Shown: positions 8,214-16,902 of the stretch, piece after piece
Numbering within the stretch: the stretch's first letter is position 1
Layout of the letters: each line of letters opens with the position of its first letter
The notes under the pieces: generated by a model
Databases searched by the model: none
What the model was told of the DNA's origin: nothing
Seen by the model: only the letters and a program-made list of their open reading frames with translations
From: Ornithomonoglobus_A sp034090805
GTDB lineage: Bacteria; Bacillota; Clostridia; UBA1381
Reading direction: 5' to 3'
DNA: 45,711 nt
NCBI GenBank assembly: GCA_034090805.1
Contig: JAXDRV010000075.1
Location: 1-45,711, forward strand
Program-made: the position numbers and the translations under genes

Positions 8214-9346
8214 CACACCTTTTTATCCGAAAAATACTGATAGATATTGCATTTTATCATTCCGTTGTATATTTTGCGCCGTTTTGAGGCTCTTTTGCCA
8301 AAAAGCTTTTCAAAGTCCTCGTGTGAGGTTAATATGTAGTAACCCCAGTTATCAAATCGGCGAAAGGCTTTGCCTATTGCCTTATACAGCTCTTCACATT
8401 CACGCTTTTCTCCCATGCGTTCGCCATACGGAGGGTTACATATGATCGTTCCGTTCGGCTTGTCTATAAAAATTTCCTCAGCCCTTGCACGGCTTACGCT
8501 TACGAATTCGCCTACACCCGCCTTTATCGCATTCGCTTCGGTAAGGCTCACGCAATCAGCATCGCAGTCGGAGGCATATATTTCAAGAGGTATATCCCTC
8601 TCAAATGATTTTGCCTCCTCGATAAGCTCCGCAACAGCTTTTTTGTCGGTTTGTTCAAAGCTGTCCATTGCAAAGCCTCTGCCGAATCCGGGAGCAATTT
8701 TTCTTTTGAACATAGCTCCCTCAATCGGTATGGTTCCCGAACCGCAGAACGGGTCAAGCAGCGGATATTCAAATTTCCAGTAGCTCATCATTACCATTGC
8801 CGCTGCAATCGTTTCACGCAGCGGTGCGGCGTTGGAATACTGCCGATACCCTCGTTTATGCAGCGGCTCTCCTGAGGTATCTATCATCAAAGTCACTTTA
8901 TCCTTCAAGACGGTAAACCTGATACAGTACGGCGCACCGTCCTCCGGCAGCCACTCTATTCCGTAGGTATCGCTCAACTTTGACGCTATCGCCTTTTTGA
9001 TAATCGCCTGACAGTCACGCACACTTGCAAGCTGTGATTTTACAGAATGTCCCTTTACGGGAAAGGCACAGCTTTTCGGCAGAAACCTTCCCCATTCAAT
9101 ATCATGCGTGCGATCAAATAATTCTTCAAAGCTGGCGGCTGAAAATTCACCCGCCTTTATCAAGACACGCTCACCCGTTCTTAGCCATAGATTTGCCTTG
9201 TAGGCATCTCTGTAATCACCATGGAAGGTAACTCGTCCGTCCTCGGTTTTGGTGTCCTCATATCCCAGTCTTTTAAGCTCACGTGCCGTGAACGACTCAA
9301 GACCGAAAAGCGTGGGGACTATTATATCAAATTTATCGTTTATCAT
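8213..9346 (-). CDS. THUMP-domain 23S rRNA guanine-N2 methyltransferase (RlmL/YpsC type)
   Basis: A 377-residue protein with an N-terminal ferredoxin-like/THUMP region (about 1-155) that binds RNA and a C-terminal class I SAM methyltransferase domain. The SAM motif DPFCGSGTIPIEGA and the N2-guanine catalytic motif NPPYGERMG are clear. It matches the YpsC family and the N-terminal half of Escherichia coli RlmL, which methylates 23S rRNA; the exact base is not certain here. Its ATG overlaps the rnr stop by 4 bp (ATGA), so the two genes are translationally coupled. Confidence 0.9.
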   Translation of the reverse strand: MINDKFDIIVPTLFGLESFTARELKRLGYEDTKTEDGRVTFHGDYRDAYKANLWLRTGERVLIKAGEFSAASFEELFDRTHDIEWGRFLPKSCAFPVKGHSVKSQLASVRDCQAIIKKAIASKLSDTYGIEWLPEDGAPYCIRFTVLKDKVTLMIDTSGEPLHKRGYRQYSNAAPLRETIAAAMVMMSYWKFEYPLLDPFCGSGTIPIEGAMFKRKIAPGFGRGFAMDSFEQTDKKAVAELIEEAKSFERDIPLEIYASDCDADCVSLTEANAIKAGVGEFVSVSRARAEEIFIDKPNGTIICNPPYGERMGEKRECEELYKAIGKAFRRFDNWGYYILTSHEDFEKLFGKRASKRRKIYNGMIKCNIYQYFSDKKV

Positions 9347-11571
9347 CTTCCCTTTCTCCTTCTCTTAACAAACCTCTTTCGGCTGAAATTACTTTTTTGC
9401 TTGTTTATCGTCGTTTTACGCTTTTCCTTTTTGAATTTGCCGAACATCTCACTGTTGGCGTCCCATTCCAGGACAAAATCAAGCTGTCTTGAAAGTATAT
9501 CGGCACGCATCAGAACGACGCTGACCTCGTCACCGATTTTATATACCGTTCCCGTTCGTTTGCCCTCAAGAGCAGAGCTTGTTTCGTTATATTCAAAATA
9601 GTCCTCATTCATGTTTTCAAGCCTTATAAGGCCCTCAACCGAGTTTTCAAGCTCAACAAACATACCGAAATTTGTTACATTTGCAACCACAGCTTTAAAT
9701 GCACCGCCTACGAACGATGACATATATGCCGTTTTCATCAAATCATCAACATCACGCTCGGTATGCTCGGCATTTATCTCTGCGTCCGTTGAATCGACAG
9801 CGGCTCGTGAACAGAACTGATCATAATGCTCTCGACGCTGTGCGCTTAAACCGCCGTCCAAAAACTCCTTTAATATCCTGTGTATAATTAAATCCGGATA
9901 ACGGCGTATCGGTGATGTGAAATGGCAGTAATATTTTGCACACAGTCCAAAATGGCCGAGATTTTCCGGCTTGTATTCAGCCTTCATAAGCGAATGGAGC
10001 ATTGTTGATGAAACCATTCGCTCCTCCGGAGTGCCCTTAACCTTCTCAAGAATCTTTTGCAGTGTTTTGGGGTGAACAGGATTGTCTTTATCTATTTTCC
10101 CCTTAAGGCTTATTCCGAAATGCGCTATGAACGAACCGAAGGCGTTGATTTTTTCCTCCGACGGCGGCTCGTGAGTTCTGTAGACAAACGGCAGCTCGGA
10201 CCAGTATGCGTATTCGGCAACGGTTTCGTTTGCCGTCAGCATAAATTCCTCTATGATTTTGTTTGATATTCCACGTTCCTCGGGTACTATATCAACAGGC
10301 TCTTTGTTTTCATCAAGCAACACCTTCGTTTCGGGGAAATCAAAATCTATCGCCCCTCTCAAGCTTCGCATTTTCTCAAGAATATCGGACAGCTCCTTCA
10401 TTTTCAGGAGCATCGGAAGAAGATAGCCATACCGCTCTGTCAGCTCCGTATCCCCCTCTATCAGGCGTGTGACGTTGTTGTATGTCATTCTTTCCTTAGA
10501 ATTTATTACCGACCTTTCTATGCTGTGAGATAGCACACTTCCGCTTTTATCTATTTCCATTAAGACCGAAAGCGTAAGCCTGTCCTCATGAGGATTCAGC
10601 GAGCATATGCCGTTTGAGAGCCTTTCGGGCAGCATAGGTATTACTCTGTCTGCCAAATACACGCTTGTACCTCTAAAAAGTGCCTCTCTGTCGAGTGCGC
10701 CACCCTCTTTTACATAATGGGTAACATCAGCTATATGCACTCCGAGAAAATAATTTCCGTTATCAAGCATTTCAAGCGATACGGCATCATCAAAATCTCG
10801 TGCGTCATCGCCGTCTATCGTAAATATCAGCTTATCTCTGAAATCGCTTCGTCCCTCAATATCCTTATCGCACACAGATGCCGGCGCACTGTCCGCTTCG
10901 TCGAGCGTTTCTGCGTCAAATTCCTGTTTTATTCCGTGTTCGGCTATTATGCCCTCCGTATAGCTTGAGAGCTGCTCTTTGTCTCCGAGTACGGATATTA
11001 CTCTGCCGTATATAAAATCCTCGTCATAGCCGACTATTTCCGCAGCTACTCTGCTGTCCGGTGCTGCGTCCATCGTATCTTCAAAATGAACGTATATTCT
11101 TTTATATATTCGTCTGCTGTCGGGAATTAAACGGAGAAAATCATCTCTGCTGTCGGTCAGCGTGCCGATGATCGTTGTATTTCCTCGCTCGGCAATGCGT
11201 ATAACTCTTCCCTCTCGTCTGCTGTCACTGCTTTCATCAATCCGCACGACAACCGTATCTCCGTGGATTGCTCCGTTCATGTTATCGCCATGTACAAAAA
11301 CATCTCCGTCATCGGCGGCAACAAAGCCAAAATAACCGTTAGCACTGCACGACAGCCTGCCCTCTGCGGTATCCTTCTTTGATTCGCTCGGCATATAGCG
11401 CAGCTTTTTTGTGATATATATGCGTCCCTCCGCACACAGCTCGTCAAGTATTTTCCGCAGCTCGTCCTCCGCATCCGACGGAACGTCCAGCACAGTCATA
11501 AGCTCCTCCAAATTTAACGGAATGTATTCCTTTGAGGATATATATGCGCAAATTCGTTCTTTTCTGTCCAT
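9343..11571 (-). CDS. rnr: Ribonuclease R
   Basis: A 742-residue 3'-5' exoribonuclease that degrades structured RNA. Domains in order: N-terminal winged helix (about 1-60), two cold-shock OB folds (about 65-210), RNB catalytic domain (about 235-570) with the metal-binding aspartates in TIDGDDARDFDDAV, an S1 domain (about 625-705) and a Lys/Arg-rich tail. Length and order match bacterial RNase R. The ATG follows AAGGAG. It is the first gene of an operon with the downstream rRNA methyltransferase. smpB and secG, frequent neighbours in other Firmicutes, are not here. Confidence 0.96.
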   Translation of the reverse strand: MDRKERICAYISSKEYIPLNLEELMTVLDVPSDAEDELRKILDELCAEGRIYITKKLRYMPSESKKDTAEGRLSCSANGYFGFVAADDGDVFVHGDNMNGAIHGDTVVVRIDESSDSRREGRVIRIAERGNTTIIGTLTDSRDDFLRLIPDSRRIYKRIYVHFEDTMDAAPDSRVAAEIVGYDEDFIYGRVISVLGDKEQLSSYTEGIIAEHGIKQEFDAETLDEADSAPASVCDKDIEGRSDFRDKLIFTIDGDDARDFDDAVSLEMLDNGNYFLGVHIADVTHYVKEGGALDREALFRGTSVYLADRVIPMLPERLSNGICSLNPHEDRLTLSVLMEIDKSGSVLSHSIERSVINSKERMTYNNVTRLIEGDTELTERYGYLLPMLLKMKELSDILEKMRSLRGAIDFDFPETKVLLDENKEPVDIVPEERGISNKIIEEFMLTANETVAEYAYWSELPFVYRTHEPPSEEKINAFGSFIAHFGISLKGKIDKDNPVHPKTLQKILEKVKGTPEERMVSSTMLHSLMKAEYKPENLGHFGLCAKYYCHFTSPIRRYPDLIIHRILKEFLDGGLSAQRREHYDQFCSRAAVDSTDAEINAEHTERDVDDLMKTAYMSSFVGGAFKAVVANVTNFGMFVELENSVEGLIRLENMNEDYFEYNETSSALEGKRTGTVYKIGDEVSVVLMRADILSRQLDFVLEWDANSEMFGKFKKEKRKTTINKQKSNFSRKRFVKRRRKGR

Positions 11572-11601
11572 TAATATCTCCTTTATCCTGTTCTATAGCT
11601 T

Positions 11602-11630
11602 ATTATACCATAAATCGTGCAACAATACAA
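11602..11630 (-). promoter_or_regulatory. Promoter for rnr
   Basis: On the minus strand TTGTAT (11630-11625), a 17-bp spacer and TATAAT (11607-11602) with an extended -10 TGG just upstream. Confidence 0.7.
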
Positions 11631-11693
11631 TAAAATATTTAAGTAATATTTTTCAGCATATTATATGCTTTGCCAATTGCTTATTGACTATAC

Positions 11694-11721
11694 GCAATAA
11701 AAATGATATAATGATTATAAT
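11694..11721 (+). promoter_or_regulatory. Promoter for cca
   Basis: TTGACT (11694-11699), a 16-bp spacer and TATAAT (11716-11721), 22 bp before the cca ATG. A second TATAAT at 11707 is badly spaced. Confidence 0.65.
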
Positions 11722-11742
11722 AAGGCTGTGAGGTGAGAAATT

Positions 11743-13110
11743 ATGCGTCCGATATTACCCGAAAATGTAAAATTTATTCTAAACCGCTTGCATGAGCATG
11801 GCTTTGAGGCTTTTGTTGCGGGCGGAGCGGTAAGAGATTTGCTGATGAATCGAACCCCTCATGATTACGATATTTCCACCAACGCACTGCCCTCTGAGGT
11901 TAAAGAGCTTTTCCGCAAGACTATCGATACAGGTCTTAAACATGGTACGGTTACCGTTATTATAAATAAAACCGGATATGAAATTACCACATTCCGACGT
12001 GACGGACAGTATACGGACGGAAGGCATCCCGAATCGGTTAAGTTTGTCAACAGTCTGCGTGAGGACTGCGCACGACGTGATTTTACCGTTAATGCCATGT
12101 GCTACAACGAGGAAAAGGGATTGATTGATTTTTTCTGCGGAAAAAGGGATATTAATCAAGGCATAATAAGATGCGTCGGAAATGCGGAGCAGAGGTTTAA
12201 GGAGGACGCCCTCAGAATGTTGAGAGCTGTGAGATTTGCCGCCGTATACGGCTTTAAAATAGAAGAAAATACGCTAAAAGCCATACGCAAGTATGCCGTT
12301 CTGATAAAGCGTGTGAGCAGCGAGCGCATACAAAGTGAGCTTAACAAGCTGCTGCTTTCAGACCACCCCGATTATATCAGACTTTTACACGAAACAGGTA
12401 TCTTGAGGTATATCATTCCTCCTCTTGAACGGTGCTTCGGAGAACCTCAGAAAAATCGTTTTCATATTTATGATGTGGGAGAACATACAATGCTTGCCGT
12501 TAAAAATACTGAGTCCGATTTAATTCTCCGTTGGGCGGCGCTGCTGCATGACATCGGAAAACCGTGTACCTCAAGCACAGATTCAAACGGAACAATTCAT
12601 TTTTACGGTCATCATCGGGAAAGCATGAGAATAGCGGACGATATACTGCACCGTCTGCGCCTTGACAGCAGCAGTATACGTGATATTCTGGTTTTAATCG
12701 AAAATCACGATGTACGAATAGACCCTACTCCGCCCGCCGTAAAGCGAATGCTTGCCAAAACCGGGCCGCAGCTTTTTGAAAAGCTGTTGAAGCTGCAGCT
12801 TGCGGACAACAGTGCAAAAAGTCCCGATTGCTTTGAATCAAAAAAGCAGCGCATAGACGCTGTGAGGAATGTATATGAAACGGTTATAGCATCAAAAGAG
12901 CCCTATCGTATCAGCGATCTTGCAATTAACGGCAGAGATTTGCTTAAAGAGGGCTTTCGTACCGGAAGAATACTCGGAGATACTCTTAAAGCTTTGACCG
13001 AGGAGGTTATCTTGAACCCTTCTCTTAACAACAGGACGTATCTCCTCAAGCGTGCCGCTGAAATAAAAAAGAAAAATAACCGCAAAAGCAGCGGCAGACC
13101 CACGGTCTGA
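11743..13110 (+). CDS. cca: CCA-adding tRNA nucleotidyltransferase with HD domain
   Basis: A 455-residue class II nucleotidyltransferase that adds or repairs the 3'-CCA of tRNAs. The head domain shows GGAVRDLLMNR and the metal pair in HDYDIST, then RRDGQYTDGRHP, followed by the RNA-binding region (about 170-235). An HD domain (LLHDIGKP, near residue 267) follows, as in many clostridial CCA enzymes. GAGGTGAG precedes the ATG. The last codons and stop lie inside a very strong hairpin (13078-13127), so the terminator is embedded in the coding end. It converges on the LOG-family gene. Confidence 0.93.
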   Translation: MRPILPENVKFILNRLHEHGFEAFVAGGAVRDLLMNRTPHDYDISTNALPSEVKELFRKTIDTGLKHGTVTVIINKTGYEITTFRRDGQYTDGRHPESVKFVNSLREDCARRDFTVNAMCYNEEKGLIDFFCGKRDINQGIIRCVGNAEQRFKEDALRMLRAVRFAAVYGFKIEENTLKAIRKYAVLIKRVSSERIQSELNKLLLSDHPDYIRLLHETGILRYIIPPLERCFGEPQKNRFHIYDVGEHTMLAVKNTESDLILRWAALLHDIGKPCTSSTDSNGTIHFYGHHRESMRIADDILHRLRLDSSSIRDILVLIENHDVRIDPTPPAVKRMLAKTGPQLFEKLLKLQLADNSAKSPDCFESKKQRIDAVRNVYETVIASKEPYRISDLAINGRDLLKEGFRTGRILGDTLKALTEEVILNPSLNNRTYLLKRAAEIKKKNNRKSSGRPTV

Positions 13111-13127
13111 CCGCTGCTTTTGCGGTT
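13078..13127. terminator. Large hairpin overlapping the 3' end of cca
   Basis: The outer stem of 17 bp (13078-13094 with 13111-13127) and inner stem of 6 bp (CAGACC/GGTCTG) have a 3-nt loop and a single bulged A at 13110, the last base of the cca stop. There is no strong T run, so it may act as an RNA 3'-end stabiliser as much as a terminator. Confidence 0.7.
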
Positions 13128-13195
13128 ATCCGCCCAAAAATCATAATCTCCTGACGGTAAAAATTCTGCATATTGGAGTAAATCGCAACATAACT

Positions 13196-13213
13196 ACAGT
13201 CACGATAGTGACT
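13196..13213 (-). repeat. 18-bp palindromic repeat at the end of the LOG gene
   Basis: On the minus strand AGTCACTATCGTGACTGT (6-bp stem, 4-nt loop) starts at the second base of the LOG-family stop codon. The same 18 bases, in the same sense relative to the gene, occur at 33040-33057 at the stop codon of the MecA-like gene. Confidence 0.75.
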
Positions 13214-13793
13214 AAATATGCTTCATATTCGATATAACAAGCTTCGGAGGCTGATAATTTTCAAAATAGTCGAGCATTTCATCAACATCTGTAAAAAATT
13301 CCGCAAGCTTGAGCGTATCCTCCTGCGCAAAGCCGTCGTCCACTATTTTTTTCAGAAGCTTTTCCAAATCATCATAGCAGCCGTTTACGTTTAAAATCGC
13401 TATCGCCTTTGTGTGACGCTCCAGCTGCTTAAGGGTTATAATTTCAAAAAACTCATCAAGCGTACCGATGCCTCCGGGCGTTACCGCAAAGCAGTCCGAA
13501 TATTCCTCAAGCATACGCTTGCGCTCACGCATTGTATCGGTTTCTATCATCTCCGTACAATGCTCATAAAGCACTCCGTCAACCTGAAAAAACGAAGGCG
13601 CTATGCCTATGATTTTTCCGTTACCTTCGGCGGCACCTCTTGCCGCTGCACCCATACATCCGCTGTTGCCCGCTCCGAAAACGAGATCATGACCTCTTTC
13701 GGCAATTTTCCTGCCCAGTTCCTCGGCTTTTTGTATATACATGGGATTAATCTTATCGCTTGACGCTCCATAAACACATATTTTCAAGACCAT
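13212..13793 (-). CDS. LOG-family (TIGR00730) nucleoside monophosphate phosphoribohydrolase
   Basis: A 193-residue Rossmann-fold protein with the diagnostic PGGIGTLDE motif and the nucleotide-binding FGAGNSGCMGA segment near residue 40. Family members cleave the N-glycosidic bond of AMP-type nucleotides; the best-known ones release cytokinins, while bacterial housekeeping substrates are mostly unclear. AAGGAGGAATGGTC precedes the ATG. It is convergent with cca and follows the glycosyltransferase gene on the same strand with a 29-bp gap, so the two may be co-transcribed. Confidence 0.88.
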   Translation of the reverse strand: MVLKICVYGASSDKINPMYIQKAEELGRKIAERGHDLVFGAGNSGCMGAAARGAAEGNGKIIGIAPSFFQVDGVLYEHCTEMIETDTMRERKRMLEEYSDCFAVTPGGIGTLDEFFEIITLKQLERHTKAIAILNVNGCYDDLEKLLKKIVDDGFAQEDTLKLAEFFTDVDEMLDYFENYQPPKLVISNMKHI

Positions 13794-13822
13794 TCCTCCT
13801 TTTAAATATCAAATTCTAATGT

Positions 13823-15082
13823 TCACTGTGTGCTGTCGGCACAAATTTCCTTCAGCGACTTATTTACGGTATGATGTATCGGCTCCCATTCAACCTTCTT
13901 GAAAAGCGCTATAATCGATATTGGGATATACGTCATCATAAACAGCGGAAATGTAAATGTATACAGTATCTTTTTTGCGTTGCTGCAATGTATCTGTTCC
14001 CACTCCGTTATTGTCGTTATAAGTCCCATCATATAGAACATTATGTAAAATGTCAAAAATGTTTTGCCCAGAGATCCGAGAAGCACCGGCAGATATACGG
14101 AATTGGAGATAACGCATACAGGCAGAGCCGCAACGTTCAGTGCTGTTATTATAAGCGTCAGAAGCATTGCAGGCATTATTGTCATGAGCATATCATAACA
14201 TGAAAAGCTTCCCTTAAGTATTCCTTTAACAAGCCTTTTTCCGTAACGCATTATTACCTGATAAAATCCCTTTGACCACCTTAAACGCTGCAAATACGAT
14301 TGATGGAAGGTTGTCGGCTGTTCGTCATAAAGCACCGCATTTTCGCAGTAGCCTATTTTCTCGCCGTTGATTATGCTTTCGGTGGTAAATTCTATATCCT
14401 CCGTGAGCAGGTGATGCACCCAACCGCCGTTTTTACGTATAATCTCCGTACTTACCAAAAATCCCGTTCCCGAAATTGCACAGCTCGTTCCGTTCATCAT
14501 ACGAACGTTATTGAGAAATTTTGCCTCTCTCAGGAACCACAGTGAATACCCGGCAGTAATCCAGTTTTCACCGTAATTTTTGGAATTTCTGTAGCTTGTA
14601 ATAATGTTATAGCCGTTATCGAAAACCTTATTCATTTCGGATATAAAGTTCGGGTCGATAACGTTATCGGCATCAAAAATAATATATGCCTCATAATTTT
14701 GATCGCTGTAATTTTCGTCTATTTTCTTGAACAGCCAGTCAAGAGCATAACCCTTCCCGATTTTCTCGGTGTTGTTCCTCTCATACACAACAGCTCCGGC
14801 GCTCCTTGCTATTTGGGCAGTATTATCCGTACAATTATCTGCCACAACAAAAATATCAATAAGCTCCTCGGGATACGATTGCTTTTTTACGCTTCGTATC
14901 AAATGCTGTATCACATCGCCCTCATTCCTTGCAGAAATAATAACCGCATAGCGATGATTGCATACAGACTTAAATTCCTTCTGCTTTTTCACCAATCCTA
15001 TAAATACGTACACTATCTGATAGAAATAGCATACCGAAAATATCAGTGAAACCATAAAATTCAAAAAGACAATTACTTTCAT
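13823..15082 (-). CDS. Membrane glycosyltransferase, family GT2
   Basis: A 419-residue processive-type glycosyltransferase. An N-terminal membrane segment (about 3-25) precedes a GT-A domain with FDADN, the TEDIEF acid motif and QRLRW (the QxxRW motif of cellulose, chitin and poly-GlcNAc synthases), followed by three or four C-terminal membrane segments (about 290-395). It probably polymerises or transfers a sugar across the membrane; the substrate cannot be read from sequence. I chose ATG 15082, 7 bp after GAGGAT, rather than 15112. No other polysaccharide-synthesis genes adjoin it, apart from two deacetylases 0.6 kb and more upstream. Confidence 0.85.
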   Translation of the reverse strand: MKVIVFLNFMVSLIFSVCYFYQIVYVFIGLVKKQKEFKSVCNHRYAVIISARNEGDVIQHLIRSVKKQSYPEELIDIFVVADNCTDNTAQIARSAGAVVYERNNTEKIGKGYALDWLFKKIDENYSDQNYEAYIIFDADNVIDPNFISEMNKVFDNGYNIITSYRNSKNYGENWITAGYSLWFLREAKFLNNVRMMNGTSCAISGTGFLVSTEIIRKNGGWVHHLLTEDIEFTTESIINGEKIGYCENAVLYDEQPTTFHQSYLQRLRWSKGFYQVIMRYGKRLVKGILKGSFSCYDMLMTIMPAMLLTLIITALNVAALPVCVISNSVYLPVLLGSLGKTFLTFYIMFYMMGLITTITEWEQIHCSNAKKILYTFTFPLFMMTYIPISIIALFKKVEWEPIHHTVNKSLKEICADSTQ

Positions 15083-15225
15083 GTTTTTATCCTCAACTAT
15101 CCAAAGACACAAAGTACATCATAATGATTATATCATATTCCGATTAATATATCAATACAAATTTTATATTTTATATTATATTATTTTATATTATGCCAAT
15201 CTTGCTTAACATTACACCGTTTCCG

Positions 15226-15259
15226 CATAAAAAAATCCTGCCCGGCAATGACAGGATTT
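15226..15259 (-). terminator. Terminator after the tRNA-Lys pair
   Basis: The minus-strand stem AAATCCTG/CAGGATTT (15259-15252 with 15240-15233) is followed by a T run (15232-15226). It starts at the CCA end of the second tRNA. The rest of 15083-15225 is AT-rich and shows nothing else. Confidence 0.85.
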
Positions 15260-15334
15260 GGTACGCGATCAGGGGCTCGAACCCTGGACACCCTGATTAA
15301 GAGTCAGGTGCTCTACCAACTGAGCTAATCGCGC
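15259..15334 (-). tRNA. tRNA-Lys(CUU), second copy
   Basis: A 76-nt cloverleaf on the minus strand with an encoded CCA: acceptor GCGCGAT/ATCGCGT, D arm GCTC/GAGC, anticodon arm CCTGA/TCAGG with loop CTCTTAA (anticodon CTT, reading AAG), a 5-nt variable loop and T arm CAGGG/CCCTG with loop TTCGAGC. Position 1-72 is a G-U pair, unusual but present in both copies. It is identical to the copy at 15382-15457. Confidence 0.97.
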
Positions 15335-15347
15335 ATAATTAAGATTT

Positions 15348-15381
15348 ATCCGACAGAATAAAACAATCTATCCTGTCGGAT
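15348..15381 (-). other. Hairpin between the two tRNA genes
   Basis: A perfect 9-bp stem ATCCGACAG/CTGTCGGAT lies between the two tRNAs. It has no T run, so it is more likely a processing structure or weak terminator than a full one. Confidence 0.6.
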
Positions 15382-15457
15382 TGGTACGCGATCAGGGGCT
15401 CGAACCCTGGACACCCTGATTAAGAGTCAGGTGCTCTACCAACTGAGCTAATCGCGC
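15382..15457 (-). tRNA. tRNA-Lys(CUU), first copy
   Basis: Same 76-nt cloverleaf, anticodon CTT and encoded CCA as the copy at 15259-15334, to which it is identical. It is the promoter-proximal member of a two-tRNA transcript. Confidence 0.97.
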
Positions 15458-15498
15458 ATATCTCTAAATTTAAGTGGTTTCTCACAACCACGAGTAAT

Positions 15499-15527
15499 AT
15501 AATACCATAAACTATTATATTTGTCAA
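15499..15527 (-). promoter_or_regulatory. Strong promoter for the tRNA-Lys pair
   Basis: On the minus strand TTGACA (15527-15522), a 17-bp spacer ending in TGG, and TATTAT (15504-15499). A small GTGGTT/AACCAC hairpin lies in the leader before the first tRNA. Confidence 0.8.
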
Positions 15528-15576
15528 GAGTTTTTTTGAAAAAAAATTATTTTTTTCTTTTCATTGCTCTCCGAAT

Positions 15577-15617
15577 TAAAATTCGGCGGACTGAAACGTA
15601 CCGCCCGCCGAATTTTA
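15577..15617. terminator. Hairpin downstream of the polysaccharide deacetylase
   Basis: A perfect 13-bp stem TAAAATTCGGCGG/CCGCCGAATTTTA (15577-15589 with 15605-15617). It lies just past the stop of the minus-strand deacetylase gene. Confidence 0.65.
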
Positions 15618-15651
15618 AAAAGCATATACTATCCACTAATGTGCGATATGT

Positions 15652-16740
15652 TTACTGAACCGATACAACATCCGTTCCCTGTGTTGCGGACGGCTCTTCC
15701 GAGGCTTCCGCTGCCGGAGCGGTATTATATTCGATGTCGTCAAGCCTATGGAATGTATATCCCTCGCTCAAAAGCCATTCTATCGCAGAGGAAAGATAAT
15801 CGGCTGTAGCCTGCTTTGTTGCGGCGTCGTGCATTAAAACAATAAGATTATTGTAGCCTGATGAATTTGTCTTTAAATAATCCAAAAGCTCTGATGCGTT
15901 CTTTGTTTTACCCTCGGCATCACCGTTAAGCGTATTCCAGTCACAGTAATAGTATCCCGCTTCCTTAAGTGCAGGCTTACACTCCTGCTTAACGGGCGAA
16001 TGGCTGTCGTAGCTTGATTGGTAGCTGCCGCCCGGAAAACGCACAAGCTTAAACGGTTCCTCACCGTCGGTTACAGACTTGATTGTTTCATAACATTCAT
16101 CAACCTCAGTCATAAATGCTTCGGAGGACGCATATAATTCATCGTAATCATGATTTTGAGAATGATTTGCTATGAGGTGTCCCTCTTCGTAAACACGGCG
16201 AGCCATATCGGGATTTGCATTTATAAGCGATCCAACCTCGAAAAATGTAGCCTTAACATTGTATTTGCGCAGTGTATCGAGAATCTGAGGTGTTATATTT
16301 GTTGTGGGGCCGTCATCAAACGTAAGATAGCATCTCTTCGTCTGACCTGAATTTGCTATTATTTCAAGCAAATCGTTTTCCTCAGACGCAGGAGGAATGG
16401 TCGATACGTTCATACCGCCTGACAAAGTCCCTCCGTTCTGAGCTGCCGCAACAGGCTCAGCTGTTGCTCCGAGAACCGTCGTGCCGGTTACATTTCCGTC
16501 CATGGTTGCCGTAATCGTAGACTGACCGCCGTTTTGCTCCGTAGTGGCACTTTGCGGAACAGACGCATAATTCTGCGCCTCATTCTTATTACTCCTTACA
16601 ACCGAAACAGTTACACATACAAGCGCAACAGCGCCCGCTACCGCTATAAGCGAAATAGCTGCACGTATGCGTTTTTTACGAATACGCTCGCGTCTGCGTC
16701 TTTCTCTGTTTCTGTCTTCAAAACTGCTGCGAGTTGCCAT
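15652..16740 (-). CDS. Membrane-anchored polysaccharide deacetylase (NodB domain)
   Basis: A 362-residue protein: a basic N-terminus and one membrane segment (about 27-48), a low-complexity Ser/Thr/Ala linker (about 50-125), a NodB deacetylase domain (about 135-330) and a short acidic tail. The catalytic pair is in LTFDDGP, the metal His pair in ANHSQNHDYD, the RFPGGSY motif follows, and the last His is in LMHDA. It probably deacetylates peptidoglycan GlcNAc or MurNAc, or another surface polysaccharide, outside the membrane. AAGGAGTGAC precedes the ATG. It is divergent from pdaA, a paralogue with a different signature. Confidence 0.9.
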   Translation of the reverse strand: MATRSSFEDRNRERRRRERIRKKRIRAAISLIAVAGAVALVCVTVSVVRSNKNEAQNYASVPQSATTEQNGGQSTITATMDGNVTGTTVLGATAEPVAAAQNGGTLSGGMNVSTIPPASEENDLLEIIANSGQTKRCYLTFDDGPTTNITPQILDTLRKYNVKATFFEVGSLINANPDMARRVYEEGHLIANHSQNHDYDELYASSEAFMTEVDECYETIKSVTDGEEPFKLVRFPGGSYQSSYDSHSPVKQECKPALKEAGYYYCDWNTLNGDAEGKTKNASELLDYLKTNSSGYNNLIVLMHDAATKQATADYLSSAIEWLLSEGYTFHRLDDIEYNTAPAAEASEEPSATQGTDVVSVQ

Positions 16741-16902
16741 TTATTGTCACTCCTTTGTATACAAAGCTTAATAAGCTGATTATTTTAAAATGATAAATTA
16801 ATGATATATATTATTATATACTATTTTATCAAAAAATTCAACAACTTTTTTTAAAAACAGACAAAATTTTTAACCAAAAATAAAAGAAAAGAGGTAAAAA
16901 TA

